From contig CALSMU010000003.1 of the NCBI GenBank assembly GCA_943787535.1, forward strand, positions 1-64,000: DNA of 64,000 nt, given 5' to 3'. Each line of letters begins with the position of its first letter. Position 1 is the stretch's first letter. The stretch is from an uncultured Flavobacteriales bacterium. Its GTDB lineage: Bacteria > Bacteroidota > Bacteroidia > Flavobacteriales_D > Parvicellaceae. Position numbers and translations under genes: made by a program. Positions 38,417-46,560 of this stretch are shown here, piece after piece. The notes beneath the pieces were generated by a model. It ran no database searches. It was given only the letters and a program-made list of their open reading frames with translations, and was not told where the DNA came from.

Positions 38417-39686
38417 AACTGCATTGAAAGCAATTTACAACATAGGTATTAGGTCCTATTCGCTTGGAGTTAAACTGGCAGGTGCTTTTGGAAATAGCAA
38501 AGCAAAAAAGTGGGCTGCAGGTAGAAAAGACTGGAGAAAAACTATTAAAAATCAGCTTGGGAGTAACGAAAAAAATATTTGGATACACGCAACTTCCCTC
38601 GGTGAATTTGAACAAGTAAAACCGCTAATCGAAAAAATAAAAGCAGATAATGCTTTTTCAGAATATAAAATTGTGGTTACATTTTTCAGCCCATCAGGGT
38701 ATGACTACAGTAAAAATTATGAGCTAGCTGATTTTAAATTTTATTTACCTATTGACACAAAAATAAATGCCACTGATTTCATTGAATTAATCAATCCTTC
38801 TATTGCAATATTTGTGAAATATGACTTCTGGTTTAACTACTTAGAATTGCTTCAAAAAAAACAAATTCCTCATTTGTTTTTTGGCTGTAATTTTCGGAAA
38901 AATCAAATCTATTTCAAATCAATTAATAAGTGGCAAATAGAGATTCTTCAAAAAATTAATCATTTATACACATTGAACCAACGAAGTTTGGATGTGCTTA
39001 AAAAACATGCGTTTTCTAACATGAAAATTAGCGGTGATACTCGTTTTGACAAGGTTATTCAAAATGCAAATCGTTGTCAACCAATTGAATTGATTGAACA
39101 CTTTAAACAAAACAAAAAGTTACTGATTTTAGGAAGCTCCTGGGAAAAAGAAGAGGACCTTTTAACGCGTTATTTGAAAGAAAATAAAATCTGGAAGAAA
39201 CACTTAAAAATCATCATTGCTCCACATAATATTTATGGAAATCATGTTTCTGAAATCATTCAAAAACTTCCAATTAAAGCACTTAAATTTTCTGAAGCTC
39301 ACGAAGGAAATATTCAAGACTTTGACGTCTTAATTATTGACAACATAGGAATGCTTTCCAATTTATATCAGTATGGAAATATTTCGTTTATTGGAGGTGG
39401 ATTCACCAACCGATTGCACAATATACTGGAAGCTGCCACATTTAGTAATGCACTGCTTTACGGTAACAAGCATGCTAAATTTCCTGAAGGGGAACAACTA
39501 ATAAAGGCTAAAGGAGCATTTGCAATAAAAGATGGAAATGAATTTTCGAAGCACTTAAATGGATTTTTAGAAGACAATGAATTACTTGAGAAGACCCAAC
39601 GAAATGCAAAAGCATTTATATATAACAACAAGGGAGCAACGGATATTGTTTTCGATGAGTTTAAAAGGATGATAAGCAAATATTAA
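38409..39686 (+). CDS. waaA: 3-deoxy-D-manno-octulosonic acid (Kdo) transferase
   Basis: A GT30-family glycosyltransferase (425 residues) that adds Kdo to lipid A at the inner membrane. The N-terminal half holds WIHATSLGEFEQ with the catalytic Glu; the C-terminal half holds GDTRFDKV, LGSSWEKEED and GGGFTNRLHNILEAA, which binds the nucleotide sugar. I chose the TTG at 38409, which overlaps the previous stop region; an upstream TTG at 38370 would lengthen the overlap without improving the N-terminus. waaA shows the cell makes lipopolysaccharide. Confidence 0.9.
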   Translation: MTKTALKAIYNIGIRSYSLGVKLAGAFGNSKAKKWAAGRKDWRKTIKNQLGSNEKNIWIHATSLGEFEQVKPLIEKIKADNAFSEYKIVVTFFSPSGYDYSKNYELADFKFYLPIDTKINATDFIELINPSIAIFVKYDFWFNYLELLQKKQIPHLFFGCNFRKNQIYFKSINKWQIEILQKINHLYTLNQRSLDVLKKHAFSNMKISGDTRFDKVIQNANRCQPIELIEHFKQNKKLLILGSSWEKEEDLLTRYLKENKIWKKHLKIIIAPHNIYGNHVSEIIQKLPIKALKFSEAHEGNIQDFDVLIIDNIGMLSNLYQYGNISFIGGGFTNRLHNILEAATFSNALLYGNKHAKFPEGEQLIKAKGAFAIKDGNEFSKHLNGFLEDNELLEKTQRNAKAFIYNNKGATDIVFDEFKRMISKY

Positions 39687-39796
39687 TTTACTCTCCGTCA
39701 AAATACTTGACCTAATTTATTTGCGAATTCAAAATCGAAAAAAAACGAATCGATATACTCGGAACATAGGTTTGAACGCATAAAACATTCATACTT

Positions 39797-40234
39797 CTAC
39801 TCTACAACTTCAGCATCCTCCAAGATATAGTTCAAATCGTAAATATCATCAGCATTTAAGCGAAGTTTTCCTTTAAACGTTAAGATTTGATCCATTCGCA
39901 ATCCTGCCACCTGTTTTTTTAATTGAATTTCCATGACAGATTCAGGACCTGCTTGACCACAGAAAAAACATGAACTATATGGATTAGCAGAAAGAACATA
40001 GTAGTCTTGGACAATATCTACAGGAATAATGTAGCCTCTTATTTGTATTTCCTTGCCATCCAAAGAAGAAATTTTCTTTCCGAATTTTGGCACCATGTAA
40101 TACGCTTGAAATTCTTCTGACCACACTTCATTAAACTTGACGTCCTTACAAACTTCCCATGTTATAACAGTTTGCGAAGCACCTATTTTGGTTAAGCCAA
40201 TAAGTACAATGAATAGTAAAAATGTATTTTTCAT
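39797..40234 (-). CDS. DUF3299-like exported protein
   Basis: A 145-residue exported protein with a signal peptide (~1-20, ending GASQ). The body contains IQIRGYIIPVD and the Cys motif SCFFCGQAGPESV, both hallmarks of DUF3299, a small OB-like periplasmic family. The CxxC suggests metal binding or redox activity. It is the last gene of an ABC transporter operon, six bases after the permease. DUF3299 genes are known beside MacB/LolE-type transporters implicated in zinc handling in other phyla; applying that here is inference. Confidence 0.8.
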   Translation of the reverse strand: MKNTFLLFIVLIGLTKIGASQTVITWEVCKDVKFNEVWSEEFQAYYMVPKFGKKISSLDGKEIQIRGYIIPVDIVQDYYVLSANPYSSCFFCGQAGPESVMEIQLKKQVAGLRMDQILTFKGKLRLNADDIYDLNYILEDAEVVE

Positions 40235-40240
40235 GTCAAT

Positions 40241-41575
40241 CTATTTAGATAATGTTTCCGAAATGTCCGTGTTATATGCTTTATAAGCCGGAATCAATGC
40301 AGAAACCAAGCCAATTGCTATTGCTACTAATAAGTAGGTAAGTTCAGAGTTCAAAAAGATCCAACCCGTAAATTCATATTGATATTCGTTTTGCATCCAA
40401 CTTCCAATTAGTTCCATACCTGCGTGACTTAAAACCAAACACAATAAATATCCTAATACAGAAAGTATAACACCCTCAAATAAAATAGATACCAGAACTT
40501 TTGATTTGGAAGCACCTAAAACTCTCATTAATGCAATTTCATATTTTCTTCCTCTTAGAGAGTTAAGCAAACCTATAAAAACACTGAACATTGCAATTAT
40601 GGTAATGAACCATGAGATGGCAACAATGATTGACACAAATGGGGTCAGCTTATTTTTTAATAACATAATCTCTGGAGCGGGATCAACAGCCATCATGCTT
40701 GGTTGATTGTTCGCATTGTTTAACACACCTATTTTTGCATTTCCTGACAAATTTGGAAACAGAATAGCCGTAATCTCTCTGTCTTTTTGGTCAATATTGG
40801 CTAATACACTATCTAAGTTAACTTCAACATGATTATCGTGATGGTGATGTTCATGATTATGTTCCTCAGCTATTTGCGACAAGCTATCTTCTAAAACTAC
40901 TTCAGGAGCATGCATTGCCTTGTCTCCAGCACCTAGTGTATATTCAGAATCATCATTGTGCCCTGCATGCATTATCCAAACTGTTTGAACGGGTGTTAAA
41001 ATCAAATTATCTAATACAGATCCGCTTCTTTCTAGAACGCCAACAACTTTATACTTATACTCATCGTGAGAATGCAGCACCTCTTCCATTCCATGACCTC
41101 CTACAAATTCATCTCCTACTTTTAAACCTAATTCCGCTGCGACAGCTATTCCTATGATTGCTTCCAGTGGTTTTTCAAATAAAACACCTTCTTTTAATTT
41201 ACCGGAAAAAAGCCGAATATAATCTTGATTCGTTCCTACAATTCTCTTTCTTTTGTAAGAATCTCCCATCGAAACAGGAATCATTTCCTTAATCATTCTA
41301 TTCCTTTTCAAAAGGGTATAAAAACCATAGTTGATATTCCCTGTAGGGTTATCAATTTGAAATACGCTGCTCAAAACCAATTGCAGACGACTACCTTTAG
41401 CTCCGATCACCAACTTTACATCTTTTCCTGTATTGTTTATGTTTTCTGTTAATTGGTGTTCGGTCAATTTTAATATAATCGCTGTACTTAAACCAACAGC
41501 TAATAACAACACCGATAAAATTGAAGGAAGCGGCTTGCTAATAATATTTTTCCAACTTAATCTAAGAATATTCAT
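40241..41575 (-). CDS. ABC transporter permease, FtsX/MacB family, with His-rich periplasmic loop
   Basis: A 444-residue membrane protein. One N-terminal helix (~17-37), a large periplasmic domain and three C-terminal helices (~312-335, ~357-385, ~412-432) give the MacB/LolC/FtsX topology. The periplasmic domain contains a His-rich run near residues 235-255 (EEHNHEHHHHDNH), a likely metal-binding loop. It overlaps the ATPase gene upstream by four bases and is followed by the DUF3299 gene. Mechanotransmission of a lipoprotein or metal-related cargo is likely; the substrate is not known. Confidence 0.85.
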   Translation of the reverse strand: MNILRLSWKNIISKPLPSILSVLLLAVGLSTAIILKLTEHQLTENINNTGKDVKLVIGAKGSRLQLVLSSVFQIDNPTGNINYGFYTLLKRNRMIKEMIPVSMGDSYKRKRIVGTNQDYIRLFSGKLKEGVLFEKPLEAIIGIAVAAELGLKVGDEFVGGHGMEEVLHSHDEYKYKVVGVLERSGSVLDNLILTPVQTVWIMHAGHNDDSEYTLGAGDKAMHAPEVVLEDSLSQIAEEHNHEHHHHDNHVEVNLDSVLANIDQKDREITAILFPNLSGNAKIGVLNNANNQPSMMAVDPAPEIMLLKNKLTPFVSIIVAISWFITIIAMFSVFIGLLNSLRGRKYEIALMRVLGASKSKVLVSILFEGVILSVLGYLLCLVLSHAGMELIGSWMQNEYQYEFTGWIFLNSELTYLLVAIAIGLVSALIPAYKAYNTDISETLSK

Positions 41576-42198
41576 AACTCTATTCTTTTATCAAATGGAT
41601 CTTTTAAACGATTATCGTGCGTAACGATTAACAATGTAGAATTGTATTTTTTTGCTTGTTCTCTTACCAACTTTAAAACAGCATCACAATTTTTATCATC
41701 TAATGCAGAAGTAGGTTCATCTGCCAAAATTAAAGCAGGAGAGTTTACTAATGCTCTGGCAATACTAACCCTTTGTTTTTCACCCACACTTAAAGCGTTT
41801 AACTTAGAATTAAGTTTGCTTTCAACCCCTAAATCTGCCAATAGCGTCTTTACTTTATCAACGTCTCTAGTCTTCCCTGCAAGTGTCTGTGTTAAAGTCA
41901 AGTTTTCCTTAACAGTGAGCGCCTCAATAAAGTGAGGTGTCTGAAAAACGATTCCGATATTAGCACCTCTAAAATTGTCTAATCTAGCTCCAGACATTTT
42001 AGTAATATTCTCATTTTCAACATCAACATTACCAGAGTTAGGTTGTAGCAGTCCTGATAGTAAATGTAACAACGTTGTTTTACCACAACCACTTTGACCC
42101 AAAATTAAAGCTTGCTCCCCTTTAGATAAACTAAAATCAGGAAACTTCAACTGAACTTCAGGGGAATAATTATATGTCAGTCCATTAATTTTTACCAT
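41572..42198 (-). CDS. ABC transporter ATP-binding protein, LolD/MacB type
   Basis: A 208-residue ATPase with Walker A GQSGCGKTT (~33-41), Q-loop FQTPHF, signature LSVGEKQR and Walker B LILADEPTSALDD, followed by the H-loop VTHDNR. It pairs with the FtsX-type permease, sharing a four-base overlap. The gene begins within the end of the PhoX-like gene (seven-base overlap), so all four genes are probably one operon. Confidence 0.92.
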   Translation of the reverse strand: MVKINGLTYNYSPEVQLKFPDFSLSKGEQALILGQSGCGKTTLLHLLSGLLQPNSGNVDVENENITKMSGARLDNFRGANIGIVFQTPHFIEALTVKENLTLTQTLAGKTRDVDKVKTLLADLGVESKLNSKLNALSVGEKQRVSIARALVNSPALILADEPTSALDDKNCDAVLKLVREQAKKYNSTLLIVTHDNRLKDPFDKRIEL

Positions 42199-43733
42199 CC
42201 TGTAATAACAACGGTCATTGCTCTATTGTAAGGTTTTCCATTTCCATAAAATGGATGCTGAATATTAAGGAAAAGTGACTTCCCATCGGGCGTAAACAGT
42301 CCTCCTGTAAATTCAGCCCCCATTGGAGTTACTGCAAACAACACAGCGTCGTCCACAGTAGGTTTTTCAATACTCAAATCTAAGAAATAAAGCTCATTGT
42401 ACCAGTGGTTCTTTTTATAAGCGGCAGCAGAAACTCTTCCATAATCATTTCCATTAATGTCCTCATGAATGATTAAATAATCTGTGCCCGCCAGGTTAAC
42501 AGTGGAAATACAATCAGGATTAGACAAGACGTTTTTACCGTCAGAAGAAACTCCACCATCTAGGTGAACGGACATTTTATTTGTTTCTGTGTCAAAAACT
42601 AAAACCCTTCCGTAATAATCCGTATAGACTCCATTTCCTTTATAATGATCATCTCTTAAGTGTTTTGCGGGAACACCTCCTTGTGCAACTCTTTCAGTCC
42701 AATCCGTCGAATCATGACCTGTTTCAGCAATGTAAATTTTGTTCCCGACGCGCGCAAACCATTCATGACGCATAAGCATTGTCGCTCCATTATCGATAGC
42801 AATATCTCGCGGATTCAACAATGAGGCAGTATCCATTGGCATAGCCAACCAATCTCCTGAATTACCATCTTTACTTTGCCTGTATGCATACAACTGTCCT
42901 TTCGAATAATCATCTGCAACATCTGCAACAAATTTATAGAAAATAGCAGGCTCGTAATCATCTGAAAGATAGGCAGTTTTGTGATCATCCATGAACTCAA
43001 TATCTTCATGATAATACCTTCCCATTTGAATCATTTTTTGCGTCGCCTTCATTGTTTTGGGATCTACCTCAACCATAAATCCAAAGTTTTGGTGGAATTT
43101 TAAATTCCCAACATCAGATGTATCTCGATGACCTTTCCCGCCGATATAAGAAGCTCTATTGTTTTGAGGAACCATCTCTTCACAAGTGTAAATCATACCG
43201 TTTGGAGCAATACTACCTCCACAATTTCTGCCCGTACCGCGCACAGGAGAAAAATCTACATTGCTAAAATCAGAAACCACATTCCATTCTTCATTTTCCA
43301 ATTTGATTTCAAACATAGTTGCTCCTCCGCCATCGCCTAAAATATCGTCTCCATAATTTGTTTCGTGACCAATATATAACCGTCCATGTTCGCTAGAACC
43401 CTCAATTGGAATATAAGCGGTCATGTCATGGTGTTTTTTTGCTAGAGCAGTCCTTCCATCATGGGCCACAACTTTATCTACGTTTCCCGTAAACAAAATT
43501 TTGGAAGTTAGGTTACCAGGAATTATCAATTTTTTGGTATGAAAATTTGTATCTATTTCAACAAAAAAACTGTCCAATGGAATTTTTTCTATCTCAGGCT
43601 CGACAATTTTAACAACAGTATCAGACGCAACTGTATCGGATACTTCAATTGCCTGTGTAACGATTTCATTCGAGGCAGTATTACCACAAGACACTAAAAA
43701 AGCTATACTTAATAATCCAATTATATATCTCAT
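42192..43733 (-). CDS. PhoX-like (DUF839) lipoprotein
   Basis: A 513-residue lipoprotein (lipobox LVSC, Cys at 16). The rest is a beta-propeller of the DUF839/PhoX family: GHETNYGD, GTGRNCGGSIAPNGMIYTCEEM and GLFTPDGKSLFLNIQHP are typical. PhoX enzymes are calcium/iron-dependent alkaline phosphatases, but many DUF839 proteins have no shown activity. Conserved acidic residues and the Cys in the GRNCGGS segment fit PhoX; phosphatase activity is a reasonable but unproved prediction. It is coupled to the ABC genes downstream and to lgt upstream (four-base overlap). Confidence 0.8.
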   Translation of the reverse strand: MRYIIGLLSIAFLVSCGNTASNEIVTQAIEVSDTVASDTVVKIVEPEIEKIPLDSFFVEIDTNFHTKKLIIPGNLTSKILFTGNVDKVVAHDGRTALAKKHHDMTAYIPIEGSSEHGRLYIGHETNYGDDILGDGGGATMFEIKLENEEWNVVSDFSNVDFSPVRGTGRNCGGSIAPNGMIYTCEEMVPQNNRASYIGGKGHRDTSDVGNLKFHQNFGFMVEVDPKTMKATQKMIQMGRYYHEDIEFMDDHKTAYLSDDYEPAIFYKFVADVADDYSKGQLYAYRQSKDGNSGDWLAMPMDTASLLNPRDIAIDNGATMLMRHEWFARVGNKIYIAETGHDSTDWTERVAQGGVPAKHLRDDHYKGNGVYTDYYGRVLVFDTETNKMSVHLDGGVSSDGKNVLSNPDCISTVNLAGTDYLIIHEDINGNDYGRVSAAAYKKNHWYNELYFLDLSIEKPTVDDAVLFAVTPMGAEFTGGLFTPDGKSLFLNIQHPFYGNGKPYNRAMTVVITGW

Positions 43734-44818
43734 TTTGATTCTAATTTTTCGTTTTCAGCTGACTTTTTCAGTAATGCTCTTGCTATAAAAAACAACCCTA
43801 TGCTCACCGCAGGAACACTTAACCATTGTCCCATATTCAAGGAAGCTCCATCATCCAATGTTTGATGTTCTTTCCAAAACTCTATAATAAAACGTGCAGA
43901 AAAAAGCAACACTAAAAATAACCCAAATAATAACCCTTGTTTTTTATACCATTGCCATTTCCAATAACCAATAAATAATAATATGAAAATTATAAAATAC
44001 GCGGCACTCTCGATTAGTTGAGTTGGTATTCTAGGAATTATGCCTATTGTTGAAACAATTGCACTACCACCATTAGTTGTAGTTATTTCTGCATTACTAT
44101 TAATTGTGAAAAAATGGTCATTCGCGTTATTCATGTTACCAAGATTAGAGAGCTCAAAATGCTCATAATATCTTTTCAAGTTAATTGTATCTAGCGATAC
44201 CTGAATAGTCACCTTTGCTAAAGGGTTTGTATTTCCATCTAATTCAATATTTCGGTTAGTTGGTTCAACTTTCACATTCGACTCTTCTACATCAAAATAC
44301 CTTCCTATAGATTTCTCCGCTTCATATTGAAAAAAGAAAGCAGATTCAGACTCACTCTTTCCGCCTATAATTTCTGAATTCATTAAGTTCCCTACTCGTA
44401 TAAAACAAGCCGCAATAGCAGTGGCAATTACAATTTTATCCAACGCCCAAAGAATATTCTTTTTTGTTACTCGCTTTGACAGCAACCAGGTGGAAATAAT
44501 AACACCAATTGCTCCTCCATGACTAGCCAGTCCTCCTTCCCATATTTTAAAGATGTCTAAGAGATTGTCTTTATAATCTACCCAATCATAAAAGAAAACA
44601 TGCCCTAACCTTGCTCCAACAACACCTCCAATCAATGTATAAAACAAAAACTTATCTATCCATTCTGCATCCGCACCCTCATTTGTAAGGAATTTTCTCA
44701 CAATGTAATACCCCGTTATAAATGATATTGCCATAAGCAAACCATAATAACGGATCATTATAGGGGATTCGATAATATTAGGATTTACGTCCCAACTAAT
44801 AAAAGCCAATGTATCCAT
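43730..44818 (-). CDS. lgt: Prolipoprotein diacylglyceryl transferase (divergent, with insertion)
   Basis: Transfers diacylglyceryl to the lipobox Cys of prolipoproteins in the inner membrane. IRYYGLLMA, VGARLGHVFFYD, the essential His100 in GGLASHGGAIGV and FIRVGNLMNSEI are recognisable. Two oddities stand out. There is a ~105-residue insertion (~154-260) in the periplasmic segment, giving 362 residues where 260-290 is usual. The later motif usually written HPxQLYE reads IPTQLIE, so its His and Tyr are missing. I chose the ATG at 44818 (MDTLAFISW), not the longer frame that lacks a family N-terminus. The assignment is sound; activity should not be taken for granted. Confidence 0.85.
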   Translation of the reverse strand: MDTLAFISWDVNPNIIESPIMIRYYGLLMAISFITGYYIVRKFLTNEGADAEWIDKFLFYTLIGGVVGARLGHVFFYDWVDYKDNLLDIFKIWEGGLASHGGAIGVIISTWLLSKRVTKKNILWALDKIVIATAIAACFIRVGNLMNSEIIGGKSESESAFFFQYEAEKSIGRYFDVEESNVKVEPTNRNIELDGNTNPLAKVTIQVSLDTINLKRYYEHFELSNLGNMNNANDHFFTINSNAEITTTNGGSAIVSTIGIIPRIPTQLIESAAYFIIFILLFIGYWKWQWYKKQGLLFGLFLVLLFSARFIIEFWKEHQTLDDGASLNMGQWLSVPAVSIGLFFIARALLKKSAENEKLESK

Positions 44819-44879
44819 GTTGTTGTTTTGTGAGCAGCAAAAATACGATTTTATATGAGTTGAAACTGTTAAAAACTCA

Positions 44880-46499
44880 TTAAAACAAAAGCAATCCTGC
44901 AATGAAAATTACAGCTCCCACCAACATTAGAAACAATGTATAAGGAAGTATTTCTCTCGCTTTAAGCCCAGTAATACCAAGCAGTGGCAAAGCCCAAAAC
45001 GGTTGCATCATATTGGTCAGTTGATCACCATATGCAAGAGCCATAATGCTTTTAGGTACTGAAAGTCCCATATTGATGGCCGTTTCCAAAATAATTGGTC
45101 CTTGGACCATCCATTGTCCGCCACCACTTGGAACAAAAACGTTTACAACTCCCGAACTAAAAAACGTTAAGATTGGATATGTTGTTTCGTTTGAATGTGT
45201 GCTAAAAAAATCCGATATATCTCCAATCAATCCCGAGTTATTCATAATTCCCATTATCCCAAAGTACAGCGGAAATTGCAATAATATTCCGGAAACACCG
45301 GCAACAGCATCTCCAACAGCCTCAAGTACCTTGTGAATGCTCTTATGAAAAAGAAAAACCAATCCGAGTAAAGAAAAATTTATAAAATCGGGCTTTAAAA
45401 ATTTCAACTCTGAAAAATCTGGATGAGTGTAGGCCCTATAAATGGCAAATGATATAAAACCTAAACCTAATAAAGAAGTAAATAATCTAGAATGATCAAG
45501 CTTTTCAGCACCAATCAATTTTGTTTCCTCTTCAATTTCAATATGTGGTTTTGACAATCGAATAATAGAAGGCTTAACTTTTTTTCCGATCAGATACATG
45601 CTTAATGGAAGTAGTATTATCAAAGCCATTGAAACTGAAATATTCATAGCAGAAAAAACAGTTTCTGTAAAAGGAATTGTGTCCGGTAGCTCCGCTAAAA
45701 TCTCTTGATTTTGAACTATTTTTGAAAAATGTCCTTCTTCAGATACAACGGCAAGGGAAGACCCGGATATTCCTCCATGCCAAACCATCATCCCTGAATA
45801 ACCTGCCGCGCCTACTAATGCATAATTTATTTTGATATTTGACCGTACTGCAAACTCCCCGATTTTTCGGGCAAAAACAGCTCCAAATATCAAACCTAAT
45901 CCCCAGTTGAACAGGCTAACTAACACCGTAAATAGCGTTACATAAAGAGCAGCTTGGGCTGTACTTCTACAAATAGGTGTTATCTTATTTAAGAGGCTGT
46001 CGATTGGCTTACTTAGGGCCAATACATGACCAAGCAGGAGCATTAACATCATTTGAAAACCAAATTTCATCAATCCAGCACTCCATAAGCCTTCGTACCA
46101 ATGGTCCAGTAATTGTAAAGATTTACTCGTGGATTCATTTACAAAAGTCACCTGCCTCATATTACTAACTTCAAACTTAAGTTTCGTTTTATAACTGTTC
46201 CCTTTTTCAGGAATAATTGCTTTTAAATCGAGAATTTCTTTTTGATGCCGCAACCTCAAAGTATCATTCGTTACGGTATATTCAGTTCCTGTATCAAAAT
46301 ATGTCCAAACAGTGTTATCTGAATTGGAAATCAGTAATGTTTCTTCAAACGATTCCTGAATTACTATATTTTCATCTGGCAATTTATTCCCAAATGAAAG
46401 AGATAACAGATACGTGACAATAGTCAATACGATTGCAATGGTAAATGGCGTTGGAAGAAGCGTTCTAAATGCTTTAGTATAATTTTCGGTAAACGACAT
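44880..46499 (-). CDS. AtoE-type short-chain fatty acid transporter
   Basis: A 539-residue inner-membrane carrier of the AtoE/short-chain fatty acid family, with about 11-12 hydrophobic helices. VPSGGGQWMVQGPIIL and YGDQLTNMMQPFWALPLLGI are strong family signatures. It should carry acetoacetate, butyrate or similar acids. Unlike the usual form, about 90 residues of hydrophilic, beta-rich sequence (~40-135) are inserted between the first and second helices, probably facing the periplasm. It lies upstream of lgt on the same strand with a 61-base gap. Confidence 0.88.
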   Translation of the reverse strand: MSFTENYTKAFRTLLPTPFTIAIVLTIVTYLLSLSFGNKLPDENIVIQESFEETLLISNSDNTVWTYFDTGTEYTVTNDTLRLRHQKEILDLKAIIPEKGNSYKTKLKFEVSNMRQVTFVNESTSKSLQLLDHWYEGLWSAGLMKFGFQMMLMLLLGHVLALSKPIDSLLNKITPICRSTAQAALYVTLFTVLVSLFNWGLGLIFGAVFARKIGEFAVRSNIKINYALVGAAGYSGMMVWHGGISGSSLAVVSEEGHFSKIVQNQEILAELPDTIPFTETVFSAMNISVSMALIILLPLSMYLIGKKVKPSIIRLSKPHIEIEEETKLIGAEKLDHSRLFTSLLGLGFISFAIYRAYTHPDFSELKFLKPDFINFSLLGLVFLFHKSIHKVLEAVGDAVAGVSGILLQFPLYFGIMGIMNNSGLIGDISDFFSTHSNETTYPILTFFSSGVVNVFVPSGGGQWMVQGPIILETAINMGLSVPKSIMALAYGDQLTNMMQPFWALPLLGITGLKAREILPYTLFLMLVGAVIFIAGLLLF

Positions 46500-46560
46500 C
46501 TAATATTAAAATAAAGCTTTTATGACCAACCAGGAAGGATTAATTAAAAAACCCTTCTTA

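Noticed and set aside
43730..44902. A longer lgt frame beginning at 44902 inside the AtoE-type gene
   Set aside because: The added 28 residues have no family counterpart; MDTLAFISW at 44818 is the family-like start.
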